Source: DATJUF01 sp035524095
GTDB lineage: Bacteria; Desulfobacterota; Binatia; Binatales; Binataceae
Assembly (NCBI GenBank): GCA_035524095.1
Contig: DATKPK010000274.1
Location: forward strand, 1-25,749
Length of the DNA stretch: 25,749 bases
Direction of reading: 5' to 3'
Part shown: positions 5,878 through 14,613 of the stretch, one piece after another
How positions within the stretch are numbered: position 1 is the stretch's first letter
How the letters are laid out: each line of letters opens with the position of its first letter
Position numbers and translations under genes: made by a program
The notes under the pieces: generated by a model
The model's input: only the letters and a program-made list of their open reading frames with translations
The model's database searches: none
Told to the model about the DNA's origin: nothing

Positions 5878-8178
5878 TTAGCGGCCGCCGGCAGCCGCAG
5901 CCTGCGTCTCTCTAGCGCGATTCATGATGATCGCCTTGAGCACGCGCGGCGGAGACATCGGTAATTCGGTCAGGCGACTGCCGATCGCATGCGCGATTGC
6001 ATTCGCGACGGCAGCTGGCGGCGGAACAATCGAAACCTCGCCGACGCCGCGCGAACCAATGGGATGGCCGGGGGCTGGAACTTCAACGATGGCTGTTTCG
6101 ATCATTGGCAGGTCGAGGCAGGTGGGCATCCGATAGTCGAGCAAGCCGATATTACGCAGCGATCCCCGGCTGTCGTAGAAGTATTCTTCGTTGAGTGCCC
6201 AGCCGATACCCTGTGCGGTGCCACCCTGCATTTGACCTTCGACGTAACTCGGATGAAGCGCCTTGCCGACGTCCTGGGCGACCGTCGCGCGGAGGATCTG
6301 CACTTTGCCGGTGTCGGGATCAACTTCCACGTCGACGCAGGTCGCGGCGAATGACGGTCCGACAGTGCCGAGATTGACGCTGGCCGAGCCGTTGATCGGC
6401 CCGCCGGTCTTGCCTTGCCTGGCCGCCACTTCCTTGATCGTCAGGGTCTTGCTCTTGTCGGTGGTCAGGGTGAGCTTGCCATTGTCGAAGATCACATCTG
6501 CGGCTTTCGCTTCCCAAATTATGGCCGCTCGTTCCTTGACCTGGCGGACGATTTCGTTCGATGCCTGGAATACCGCCGCGCCGGTAGTGACTGCGGTACG
6601 GCTGCCACCAGTGACGTCGTTGTAGCCGATAGCATCGGTGTCGGCGACAAACGGCCGAACTTCATTGGCTTCGAGTCCCAAAACTTCAGCCACGATCATC
6701 GCTTGTGCGGCGCGCGTGCCACCGACATCGACGGAACCAATAACGAGTGTCGCGGTGCCGTCGCTCTGAAGATTGACGAGGGCCGAGGATTGCCAGCCGA
6801 TGTTAAACCAGAAGCCGGAGGCCACGCCTCGTCCACGATTAGGACCCTCGAGCTTTGATTTATAGTGCGGGCTGTTTTTGATTGCTTCGATCGTTTCGAG
6901 ATAGCCGATGCGCGGATAGGCTGGGCCTGCAGTGTGCGGGGTGCCCTCGTGAGCGCCATTAATCAGGCGGAACTCGCATGCGTCGATGCCGCATTTCTCG
7001 GCGAGTTCGTCGATGATGGTTTCGGACGCCATCGCGGCGTTGGTCGCACCGGGTGCGCGATACGCGGCGGTTTTAGGACGGTTAACCACCACGTCGTAGG
7101 CGTCAATCTTGAAGTTCGGAATGTCGTAGGGGGCGATGATGGTCATCGCACCAGCGCCGACCGGTGAGCCGGGAAACGCGCCAGCTTCGTAGGCCATCCA
7201 GATTTCGGCGGCGACCAGCTTGCCATCTTTGGTTGCGCCCATTTTGCAGCGGATGGTGCTGCCCGAAGTCGGGCCAGTTGCGCGGAGGACTTCGCCACGC
7301 GTCATCACGAGCCGCACTGGATGACCGGTTTTCTTTGAGAGCAACAACGCGAGAGGCTCGAGATAGACGGCGAGCTTGCCACCGAAGCCGCCACCGATCT
7401 CGGCGGGCACTACTTTGATGTTGCCTTCCGGCATTTGCAGCATCGCAGCGGTGAGTGAGCGCACGTGGAAAGTGCCCTGAGTGGAGCAGTAGATAGTGCC
7501 GTGGCCGTCAGAATTATAAACAGCGACCGCGTTATGCGGCTCGATATAGCCCTGATGGACCATCGCGGTCTTGAACTCGCGCTCGACGATGAAATCGGCT
7601 TGCCTGAAGCCTTCGTTGACGTCGCCGCGCGGAAGCTGAATATGGTTGGCGACGTTGGTCGGCTTGTCACCGTCCTCGGCATTGCGGAGGTTGGACAAGA
7701 GGATGGGGGCGTTAGGCTTCATCGCGGCCTCAACGCTCATCACAGGCGGCAGCAACTCGTAATCGATCTCGATTAGACGCAGCGCTTCCTCGGCAATATG
7801 GGCGCTTGTCGCGGCGACGGCAGCGACCGCGTGGCCATCGTAGAGGACCTTGCCGCGCGCCATGATATTGCACGAGATGTGATTCAGATTGGTGGGTATC
7901 TCACCGGACGCATCGATCTGGTCGGGTAACTCTGGCAAGTCGGCCGAAGTGATTACGGCTTTGACGCCCGGCAAGGCGAGAGCTTTGTCGATCTTGATGG
8001 ACTTGATCAGCGCGTGGGCGTGAGGGCTGCGCAGAATCTTGCCGTGCAGCATCCCAGGAAGGGCATAATCAGCGCCGTATTTCGCGCGGCCGGTTACCTT
8101 GTCGACGCCGTCATGGCGAATCGGACGGGTCCCGATTACGCGAAAAGTCTTGCCGCCAGTTCCGTTCGTATCAGCCAT
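5878..8178 (-). CDS. Xanthine dehydrogenase family, molybdopterin-binding subunit
   Basis: 766 aa, full length for the large subunit of xanthine dehydrogenase/aldehyde oxidase/CO dehydrogenase-type enzymes, which hydroxylate aldehydes or heteroaromatics with water at a Mo centre. The N-terminal hammerhead domain spans about 1-150. The MoCo-binding loops G-G-G-F-G-G-K (262-268) and A-Y-R-A-P-G-A (372-378) are intact, and the catalytic base Glu714 sits in G-V-G-E near the C-terminus. The partner FAD and 2Fe-2S subunits, normally encoded next door, are absent on both sides. It has its own terminator and is divergent from the glycosyltransferase, so it seems to be transcribed alone. Confidence 0.94.
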   Translation of the reverse strand: MADTNGTGGKTFRVIGTRPIRHDGVDKVTGRAKYGADYALPGMLHGKILRSPHAHALIKSIKIDKALALPGVKAVITSADLPELPDQIDASGEIPTNLNHISCNIMARGKVLYDGHAVAAVAATSAHIAEEALRLIEIDYELLPPVMSVEAAMKPNAPILLSNLRNAEDGDKPTNVANHIQLPRGDVNEGFRQADFIVEREFKTAMVHQGYIEPHNAVAVYNSDGHGTIYCSTQGTFHVRSLTAAMLQMPEGNIKVVPAEIGGGFGGKLAVYLEPLALLLSKKTGHPVRLVMTRGEVLRATGPTSGSTIRCKMGATKDGKLVAAEIWMAYEAGAFPGSPVGAGAMTIIAPYDIPNFKIDAYDVVVNRPKTAAYRAPGATNAAMASETIIDELAEKCGIDACEFRLINGAHEGTPHTAGPAYPRIGYLETIEAIKNSPHYKSKLEGPNRGRGVASGFWFNIGWQSSALVNLQSDGTATLVIGSVDVGGTRAAQAMIVAEVLGLEANEVRPFVADTDAIGYNDVTGGSRTAVTTGAAVFQASNEIVRQVKERAAIIWEAKAADVIFDNGKLTLTTDKSKTLTIKEVAARQGKTGGPINGSASVNLGTVGPSFAATCVDVEVDPDTGKVQILRATVAQDVGKALHPSYVEGQMQGGTAQGIGWALNEEYFYDSRGSLRNIGLLDYRMPTCLDLPMIETAIVEVPAPGHPIGSRGVGEVSIVPPPAAVANAIAHAIGSRLTELPMSPPRVLKAIIMNRARETQAAAAGGR

Positions 8179-8406
8179 TTTGCCACCCGTGCCCTATTAC
8201 CAGCAGTTTTGCCTTGCAGGCATTCTCTCACGGTTGATACACCCACGCCAATCTCAGTTCAACGGCATCCGATCAACCGGGGCGAGGGCGGATCGCGTCA
8301 GCGATGAGGCAAATCAAAGGCCATTTCGGTGCAGAAGCGTACGGCCTAGATCGTGTCGGGTTGGTAACGGTGGGAAAGTGAAGCGCTGGCAGAATCGTGA
8401 GGGGGC

Positions 8407-9456
8407 GTGACTAACGGCGATAGGATCATAGTCAACATGCGCTCGCAGGCCGCCGGGCTGACGGGAGTGCAAAGGTATGCGCAACGGTTATGCGCGAGTT
8501 TAGGAGATAGCATCGAGACGGTGCATCCGTCGCGGCCACTATTGGGGTTGCGAGGACATCTGTGGGAGCAGACGGTGCTCCCGATGCGATCTGGCCGGCG
8601 TTTGCTATGGAGCCCCACGAATACGGGGCCATTGAAGGTGCGTCGGCAAGTGCTGACGGTCCATGATGTGGCGTCGATCGACCATCCGGAGTGGTTCGAC
8701 GCTAAATTCGCTGCTTGGTATCGATGGCTTACACCCAGGCTCGTCAAACGGGTGGCGCGGGTGATTACGATATCGGAATTTTCGCGGCAACGGCTCGCGG
8801 CGGTCACGAAATCTGACCCTGAGCAAATCGCAGTGATACCTCCCGGCGTCGACGAACGCTTTTATCCGCGGCAGAGCGACGAGATTGTGGCTATCAAGGA
8901 AAAGCTCGCGATACCGTCGGAGAATTACGTCCTTAGTCTTGGATCGCTGGAGCCGCGAAAGAATCTGCCGCGCCTGATGGAGGCCTGGCCGCGATGCGTT
9001 CAACGGATCGGCGGCGAAGTATCGCTGGTGGTCGCAGGCGCGCCGGGCAGAAGGAATGTTTTTCGTGAAATCAAACTCGAACACGAACTGCCACAAGTCC
9101 ATACGGTGGGATTCGTGGACGATGAAGACCTGCCGGCGCTATATAGCGGCGCGATGGCGTTGGTGTACCCGTCGATGTACGAGGGTTTTGGATTGCCCGT
9201 GCTCGAAGCGATGGCGTGCGGCACCGTGCCGATCGCTGGGAACTCGACCTCGCTGCCTGAAGTGGTGGGCGACGCAGGGGTTTTGGCCGATGTGTTGGAT
9301 GTTGAAGCGATCGCGCATGCTGTCGTCTCGGTCGTCGAGGACTCATGCCTTCGCGATGAACTGCGTATGCGAGCGATCGCTCGCAGCAAGCTGTTCAGTT
9401 GGGATCGCGCCGCGCAATTGACCTCGCGAATCTTTAATCAGGTGCTCGAGCAATAG
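8407..9456 (+). CDS. Glycosyltransferase family 4 (GT1-fold) protein
   Basis: 349-aa GT-B enzyme. The C-terminal domain shows S-L-G-S-L-E-P-R-K-N-L (about 177-187), V-V-A-G-A-P, then Y-P-S-M-Y-E-G-F-G-L-P-V-L-E-A-M-A-C-G with the EX7E pair Glu259/Glu267, which binds the donor sugar nucleotide. The N-terminal domain has G-L-T-G-V-Q-R-Y and H-D-V, typical of mannosyl/rhamnosyl-transferase-like GT4 proteins. It probably adds a sugar to an envelope polysaccharide or lipid; donor and acceptor are unknown. The best start is GTG at 8407 with GGGGG just upstream; the first ATG is 10 codons later. It stands alone between catabolic genes. Confidence 0.92.
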   Translation: MTNGDRIIVNMRSQAAGLTGVQRYAQRLCASLGDSIETVHPSRPLLGLRGHLWEQTVLPMRSGRRLLWSPTNTGPLKVRRQVLTVHDVASIDHPEWFDAKFAAWYRWLTPRLVKRVARVITISEFSRQRLAAVTKSDPEQIAVIPPGVDERFYPRQSDEIVAIKEKLAIPSENYVLSLGSLEPRKNLPRLMEAWPRCVQRIGGEVSLVVAGAPGRRNVFREIKLEHELPQVHTVGFVDDEDLPALYSGAMALVYPSMYEGFGLPVLEAMACGTVPIAGNSTSLPEVVGDAGVLADVLDVEAIAHAVVSVVEDSCLRDELRMRAIARSKLFSWDRAAQLTSRIFNQVLEQ

Positions 9457-9564
9457 TCCGATGTACCCACGAGCGCCATCGGCCTTAAGCCGAGCATCGG
9501 TTAACCTCTAGTATTTCGGACTTGCGCGGATCGATTAGCTTAACTAGAGCTTGGGCATTGGCCC

Positions 9565-9570
9565 GGAGGT
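9565..9570 (+). promoter_or_regulatory. Ribosome binding site deciding the first CaiB start
   Basis: GGAGGT lies 10 nt before the ATG at 9581. It lies within the coding extension that a TTG start at 9551 would require, which makes 9581 the preferred start. Confidence 0.6.
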
Positions 9571-9580
9571 CGTTAAACGG

Positions 9581-10789
9581 ATGAGCAACGGCAGCTTATT
9601 GTCAGGAATCCGCGTAATCGATTGCGCAACTTATGTGGCTGGTCCAGCTGCCGCTACGGTAATGTCGGACTTCGGCGCGGACGTGATAAAGATTGAACGC
9701 CCAGGCGGCGGCGACCTCTGGCGCCTGTTCTCCAAGCTGCCCGGTACCGTGAAGTCCGAGCTCGATTGGTGCTGGGTACTGACCAGCCGCAATAAGAAAA
9801 GCGTGGCGCTTGACCTGGCTGATCCCGCGGGACGCGATGCGTTGTTACGTCTCGTTGGCACTGCCGATGTCTTTCTGACGAATTATCAGCGCAGCCTGCT
9901 TGAAAAATTCCGGCTGACGTGGGAGGACCTGTCCCCCATCAATCCGCGGCTGATTTACGCGCATATTACTGGTTATGGTGACGCCGGTGAGGATTCTGAC
10001 GATCCGGCCTTCGACGCCCTGGCCTATTGGGCAAGGTCGGGCCTGATGACCAGCGTTACCGGCGCAGACGGCTCTCCGGGGGCGCCACGCCCGGGTATCG
10101 GGGACCATCCGACCTCGATGTCGCTGTTTGGCGCGATCATGCTGGGACTTTATCAGCGCGAGCGTACCGGCCGTGGATCACGGGTCACAACGTCGTTATT
10201 AGCGAGCGGTGCATGGGCGAACGCCTGCGATATTCAGGCGAAGTTATGTGATGGCGTTTTCCCGCAACGCGGCGAAGGCAAGCATCCGCCGAACCCGCTG
10301 ACGGCCGTCTATCTGACGCGCGATAAGAAGATGTTCTTATTGGTTCAGATCGATCCTGATAACGAGTTTCCTCGGCTGTGCAGCATGCTCGGACAGCCGG
10401 AACTCGCGGCGAGCGACTTGTTTGCGACTAATGAGCAGCGTGGCGAAAATGCCGCGGCGCTCTATGCAATCCTGCAAGGGCAATTTGAAACGCGTGACCT
10501 CGCTGAATGGCGTGCCGAGTTCAAGCGTAATGACGTCAAATTCGCGCCGCTGCCGAAACTCGACGACGTAGTAAATGATCCGCAGTTGCGCGACGCCGGT
10601 GCCCTCATCGGTTTTGAGGAATGCGGTTACGGCGAACTCGAAACCGTCAATAGCCCGATCTTTATATCGGGCATCGAGAAGCGCAGGCCCTCCGCCGCAC
10701 CTGAAGTTGGCCAGCACACCCGCGAGATTCTCCAGGAACTTGGCTACGGCGAACGCGAAGTCGAAGCAATTATGCGCAAGCCGTCCTGA
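9581..10789 (+). CDS. CaiB/BaiF family (class III) CoA-transferase
   Basis: 402 aa. The N-terminal block R-V-I-D-C-A-T-Y-V-A-G-P and F-G-A-D-V-I-K-I-E-R-P-G-G-G-D (31-45) are hallmarks of formyl-CoA transferase-like enzymes, which move CoA between carboxylic acids through a covalent Asp-CoA. The catalytic Asp is probably Asp145 in P-A-F-D-A-L, following the G-Y-G segment. Length is typical. It is upstream of a second family member, separated by 190 bp, and could act as partner or paralogue in activating a carboxylate. The substrate is not predictable. Confidence 0.94.
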   Translation: MSNGSLLSGIRVIDCATYVAGPAAATVMSDFGADVIKIERPGGGDLWRLFSKLPGTVKSELDWCWVLTSRNKKSVALDLADPAGRDALLRLVGTADVFLTNYQRSLLEKFRLTWEDLSPINPRLIYAHITGYGDAGEDSDDPAFDALAYWARSGLMTSVTGADGSPGAPRPGIGDHPTSMSLFGAIMLGLYQRERTGRGSRVTTSLLASGAWANACDIQAKLCDGVFPQRGEGKHPPNPLTAVYLTRDKKMFLLVQIDPDNEFPRLCSMLGQPELAASDLFATNEQRGENAAALYAILQGQFETRDLAEWRAEFKRNDVKFAPLPKLDDVVNDPQLRDAGALIGFEECGYGELETVNSPIFISGIEKRRPSAAPEVGQHTREILQELGYGEREVEAIMRKPS

Positions 10790-10979
10790 CCGATTACCGA
10801 CTCACCGGTGGCGGGCCCGCTATCCATTAATTGCACGGCGACAGATTAGGAAAATAACGACACGCCGATCGAGGATGGCAGGCCGTGAGCGCTTGCTTTT
10901 CTCGTGTCTCAAAGCTTAGAGCAATGAAGACCGGCGGTGATCACTATCCATGATTGCCCGCAGGCCGGCAGGGGTTCTC

Positions 10980-12203
10980 ATGAGCGAAAAGCGCCGTCAT
11001 CTACTGGATGGCTACAAAGTTCTCGACTTCACGCATTTCATTGCCGGACCAACCGCGACGCGCCTAATGGCTGGGATGGGCGCAGAGATCATCAAGGTCG
11101 AGTTGGCGCCGCGCGGCGATCAGGCGCGTGACGTCGAGTATATTCGCGACAAGCGCAGCGGCTACTTCATCCAGCAAAACCGTGGCAAGCAAAGCCTCTG
11201 CCTCAACATGCGTAAGCCCGAGGCAGCAGCGATTATCAAAAATCTGATTCCGCAGATGGATGTGCTGGTTGAAAATTTCGCGCCGGGCGTAATCGCAAGT
11301 ATGGGTTTTGATTACGAGACGGTTAAGCGGCTCAATCCTGAAATAGTCATGTGCTCGATTTCGGCTTTAGGCCAGACCGGACCGCTCGCCCATGACGTGG
11401 GCTTTGACTATATCGGCCAAGCCTATGCCGGTGTGACATCGTTGATCGGCGAACCCGACGGCCCACCTTACCTGCCGATGATCGCGATGGGCGATGTCAG
11501 CACCGGTGTTCACGCTCTCGGTGCAATCGCCTGCGCGTTGCTTTATCGTGAACGGACTGGCGAAGGACAATACATCGACGTCTCACTGCTCGATGCCTAC
11601 TTTCATTGCCAGACGATTGGCGTCGAATTGTATAGTGCTAGCGGCGGTCAAAAACACGTTGGACGTTCGGGTCTCCACCTCGCGTCGTTCTGTCCGGCCG
11701 GAGTATTCAAAGGACGGAAGTGGCATATAGTCGTTATCGCATGGCTTGATCATCACTGGGCGCGTGTTTGTGACGCTCTGGGAAGGCCTGAACTAGCTAA
11801 TAATCCACGCTATTCATCAGTGCCGCGGCGCAGTGAGAACAAAGCAGAAATCATCAAGATGATCGAGGAGTGGCTCGCGTCGATGCCTAGTGACGAGGCG
11901 GCAGTCGAGCGGTTGCGGGCATGCCGCGTACCCGTGGCTCCCGTGTTGTCGGTCAGCGATGCGATGAAGCATCCGCATCTGATCGAACGCGGCACCGTAC
12001 GCACGATTAACGATCGCATCCTTGGAGAGTTTCAGATTCCAGGGTTTCCGTTCCGTTTCTCGGGTTTTCCTGAAGAACTAGAACTAGACGCTCCCATGCT
12101 CGGCGAGCACAATCACGCGGTGCTTGAGAAATATCTAGGGTACGCTTCTGAACGCGTGCGGCAGTTAACCGCCGATTCCGTGCTGCATAGCGCACCTTAT
12201 TGA
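10980..12203 (+). CDS. CaiB/BaiF family (class III) CoA-transferase
   Basis: 407 aa. Visible blocks are K-V-L-D-F-T-H-F-I-A-G-P (13-24), M-G-A-E-I-I-K-V-E (33-41), N-R-G-K-Q-S-L-C-L-N (67-76) and G-Q-T-G-P, followed by the presumed catalytic Asp143 in G-F-D-Y-I-G-Q-A. It is clearly diverged from the preceding homologue, so this is not a recent tandem duplication. ATG 10980 has AGGGG 5 nt upstream; an in-frame ATG at 10950 is possible but less well placed. It is followed after 35 bp by a cupin gene and then a CocE-type hydrolase, suggesting one transcript. Confidence 0.95.
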   Translation: MSEKRRHLLDGYKVLDFTHFIAGPTATRLMAGMGAEIIKVELAPRGDQARDVEYIRDKRSGYFIQQNRGKQSLCLNMRKPEAAAIIKNLIPQMDVLVENFAPGVIASMGFDYETVKRLNPEIVMCSISALGQTGPLAHDVGFDYIGQAYAGVTSLIGEPDGPPYLPMIAMGDVSTGVHALGAIACALLYRERTGEGQYIDVSLLDAYFHCQTIGVELYSASGGQKHVGRSGLHLASFCPAGVFKGRKWHIVVIAWLDHHWARVCDALGRPELANNPRYSSVPRRSENKAEIIKMIEEWLASMPSDEAAVERLRACRVPVAPVLSVSDAMKHPHLIERGTVRTINDRILGEFQIPGFPFRFSGFPEELELDAPMLGEHNHAVLEKYLGYASERVRQLTADSVLHSAPY

Positions 12204-12238
12204 ATTTGCTAATGCACTAACTATAGGAGTTATGAAAT

Positions 12239-12748
12239 ATGCCTCGGGAATTGCGCCGAATCGTTACCGGACATGATAAAGAGGGTAAGTCGTGCATCGT
12301 GATCGATGGACCGCCGACGGCAGCCGGTGCTTACTGGCTGACTGACGGCGCTCCCGCTGACAATAGTTCAAGCGGCGACGCCGCTCAGCAAGTCCGCAAA
12401 CTGGAGCCGCCGGCCGGTGGGTCGATCTTTCGCTACGCGTCGATTCCGCCCGAAGACACTACTCTGTCGCGGGAAGAACGAGAGCGTCTCACGGCGAAGA
12501 TGTTCGCTCAAATGGGCGCAGAGCATTGCCGGCCCGATACTACGCGTCATCCGGCCATGCACAAGACCCGTACCGTGGACTACGTGATATTGCTATCGGG
12601 TGAGGTCACACTATTGCTCGATCGCGGCGAGGTCGATTTAAAGCCATTCGACGTCGTAGTGCAGCGCGGCACAAATCACGCCTGGGTCAATAAAGGCAAG
12701 GAACCGGCTTTGATTGCAGCAGTTCTAGTCGACGCGCGCGACGTTTAG
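12239..12748 (+). CDS. Cupin domain protein
   Basis: 169 aa. A single cupin barrel occupies about residues 104-166: H104-P-A-M-H108, then D-Y-V-I-L-L-S-G-E122 and F-D-V-V-V-Q-R-G-T-N-H147-A-W. His104, His108, Glu122 and His147 could form a metal site. The first 100 residues contain a conserved-looking start (R-R-I-V-T-G-H-D) seen in cupins annotated near catabolic genes. Whether it is an enzyme or a sensor is unknown. AGGAG lies 9 nt before the ATG. It sits 35 bp after a CoA-transferase and 44 bp before the hydrolase. Confidence 0.85.
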   Translation: MPRELRRIVTGHDKEGKSCIVIDGPPTAAGAYWLTDGAPADNSSSGDAAQQVRKLEPPAGGSIFRYASIPPEDTTLSREERERLTAKMFAQMGAEHCRPDTTRHPAMHKTRTVDYVILLSGEVTLLLDRGEVDLKPFDVVVQRGTNHAWVNKGKEPALIAAVLVDARDV

Positions 12749-12792
12749 CTATTTGTTTTCGGCAACGCGGCAGTAGTAATCGGGGAAGCGAG

Positions 12793-14544
12793 ATGAGTCA
12801 GATACCGAGAGCTTATAAGACTATCCAGGAACAGAATGTGCCGGTACGGATGCGCGACGGCGTAACCTTGCGTGCAGATGTATTCCGTCCGGATGCACCA
12901 GGGCGCTATCCTGTAATCCTGATGCGCACGCCCTACGGCAAAGAGGCGACTGCGCCCAACGCCAAACGATTCGTACCTTACGGCTATGTCTTTGTTACAC
13001 AGGATACGCGTGGCCGTTTCGATTCGGAGGGCGATTCCTACTATCCACTGATCCACGAAGCGAACGACGGCTATGATACGGTGGAGTGGGCGGCGGTGCA
13101 GCCGTGGTCCGATGGTAATGTCGGCACCACTGGTCAATCTTATTTATGCGCGAGTCAATACTTACTTGCGCCGACGAATCCGCCGCATCTGCGGGCGATG
13201 TTCGCGACCTCGGCGCCATCGGACTGGCATGAATGCTGGGTCTATCGTGGCGCCGGTGTCCTCGACTTCGGCTGGCTATTGCCTTACTGCCTGATGATGG
13301 TTCCTGATCATCTCAAGCGTACTGGCCGCAAGGATTTGCTTAATCAAGTTCTTGACCTTTACCCGAGTGCTTCGCAGACGAATCTATGGGACGGACTTAA
13401 AGAAGAACATTTCCGTCATCTGCCGATTTACGACTGGGTGGAGCGCCTCAAAGAGGCAGTTCCTTATCTTAAAGACTATCTCGATCATCCTGGCGCCGAT
13501 GACTATTGGCACGGCCTCGCGGTTCGCCCCAAGGTTAGCAAGGTCAATGTTCCGATCTTCCACGTGGCGAGTTGGTACGACGGTTTCCTTGAAGGAGGGC
13601 TGAATCTATATCGCGGAATTAGCCAGAATGGCGCGACGCCTGAAGCACGCAAGGGACAGCGGCTTCTGGTTGGACCATGGCCGCATCTTTATCCTTACGA
13701 CTCACCCAGTGCGCAGGCGGGCGAGCTTAATCTAGGACCCGAAGCGCGGATTCGATTGCAGGATATGGCGCATCGGTGGTTTGACTATTGGCTCAAAGGC
13801 ATCGACCAGGGTGTGAGTGAGGAAAGGCCGGTCACTCTGTTCGTCATGGGCGACAACGTCTGGCGCGAAGAGAATGAATGGCCGCTCGCGCGGACCAAAT
13901 ATACGCCATTGTATTTGCACAGCGCCGGCAAGGCTAACACTTTGAATGGTGATGGTACCTTAAGCCCCGAGCGTCCACATTCCGAACGCACCGATTCGTT
14001 CGTCTACGATCCTGCTGACCCGGTGCCGACTCGCGGCGGTTCGCTGCTTGGGCCCAACCCTACGGGCGCATGCGATCAACGTCCGGTCGAGGCTCGCGAA
14101 GACGTTTTGGTCTATACGGGAGAGGCGCTTGCCACCGATCTGGAGATTACCGGGCCAATTCAGATGAAGCTTTTCGCTGCTTCAAGCGCGCCCGATACGG
14201 ACTTCACGGCGAAGCTGGTCGATGTGTGGCCGAATGGTTTTGCGCAGAATATTCAGGACGGAATAATTCGCGCGCGCTATCGTGATAGCAAGAGCAATCC
14301 GTCGCCGATTAAACAGGGCGAGGTGTACGAATATACTATTGATCTATGGGCGACCAGTCACGTGGTTAAGCCGGGTCATAGGCTGCGAATCGAGATATCC
14401 AGCAGCAACTTCCCGCACTATGATCGTAATCACAATACGGGCGGACCGCTGTTCAAGGAGGCTAAGACTGTGCGTGCGACGCAGACAATATTGCATGACG
14501 CGGCGCATCCGTCGCACATTATATTGCCGGTAATCCCTCGTTAG
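12793..14544 (+). CDS. CocE/NonD-family serine hydrolase (X-Pro dipeptidyl-peptidase S15-like)
   Basis: 583 aa, the usual two-domain size: alpha/beta-hydrolase with cap (about 15-320) and a C-terminal jelly-roll (about 340-580). The triad is visible: Ser116 in G-Q-S-Y-L-C, Asp263 in W-Y-D-G-F and His298 in G-P-W-P-H. The elbow normally reads G-x-S-Y-x-G, so Cys119 is unusual. N-V-P-V-R-M-R-D-G-V-T-L-R-A-D-V-F-R-P at the start is classic. Members cleave esters (cocaine), beta-lactam esters or amides. No signal peptide is seen, so it is likely cytoplasmic. It is the last gene before a strong hairpin. Confidence 0.94.
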   Translation: MSQIPRAYKTIQEQNVPVRMRDGVTLRADVFRPDAPGRYPVILMRTPYGKEATAPNAKRFVPYGYVFVTQDTRGRFDSEGDSYYPLIHEANDGYDTVEWAAVQPWSDGNVGTTGQSYLCASQYLLAPTNPPHLRAMFATSAPSDWHECWVYRGAGVLDFGWLLPYCLMMVPDHLKRTGRKDLLNQVLDLYPSASQTNLWDGLKEEHFRHLPIYDWVERLKEAVPYLKDYLDHPGADDYWHGLAVRPKVSKVNVPIFHVASWYDGFLEGGLNLYRGISQNGATPEARKGQRLLVGPWPHLYPYDSPSAQAGELNLGPEARIRLQDMAHRWFDYWLKGIDQGVSEERPVTLFVMGDNVWREENEWPLARTKYTPLYLHSAGKANTLNGDGTLSPERPHSERTDSFVYDPADPVPTRGGSLLGPNPTGACDQRPVEAREDVLVYTGEALATDLEITGPIQMKLFAASSAPDTDFTAKLVDVWPNGFAQNIQDGIIRARYRDSKSNPSPIKQGEVYEYTIDLWATSHVVKPGHRLRIEISSSNFPHYDRNHNTGGPLFKEAKTVRATQTILHDAAHPSHIILPVIPR

Positions 14545-14572
14545 AAACGCAACCGCTATAGGAATCCAGTCT

Positions 14573-14602
14573 AAAGTGGAGAGGTCTCGGCCTCTCCACT
14601 TT
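14573..14602. terminator. Bidirectional terminator hairpin
   Basis: AAAGTGGAGAGG and CCTCTCCACTTT form a perfect 12-bp stem with a 6-nt loop midway between the converging hydrolase stop (14544) and alcohol dehydrogenase stop (14614). The A/T-rich foot gives a UUU at the end of the hairpin on both strands. Confidence 0.75.
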
Positions 14603-14613
14603 CGCCAAAATGA

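Noticed and set aside
8605..9102. 165-codon minus-strand frame inside the glycosyltransferase gene.
   Set aside because: Antisense shadow of a clear GT4 protein; its translation has no recognisable motif.
9551..9580. TTG start 10 codons upstream of the first CoA-transferase ATG.
   Set aside because: It would place the strong GGAGGT inside the coding region; the ATG at 9581 has correct spacing to that site.
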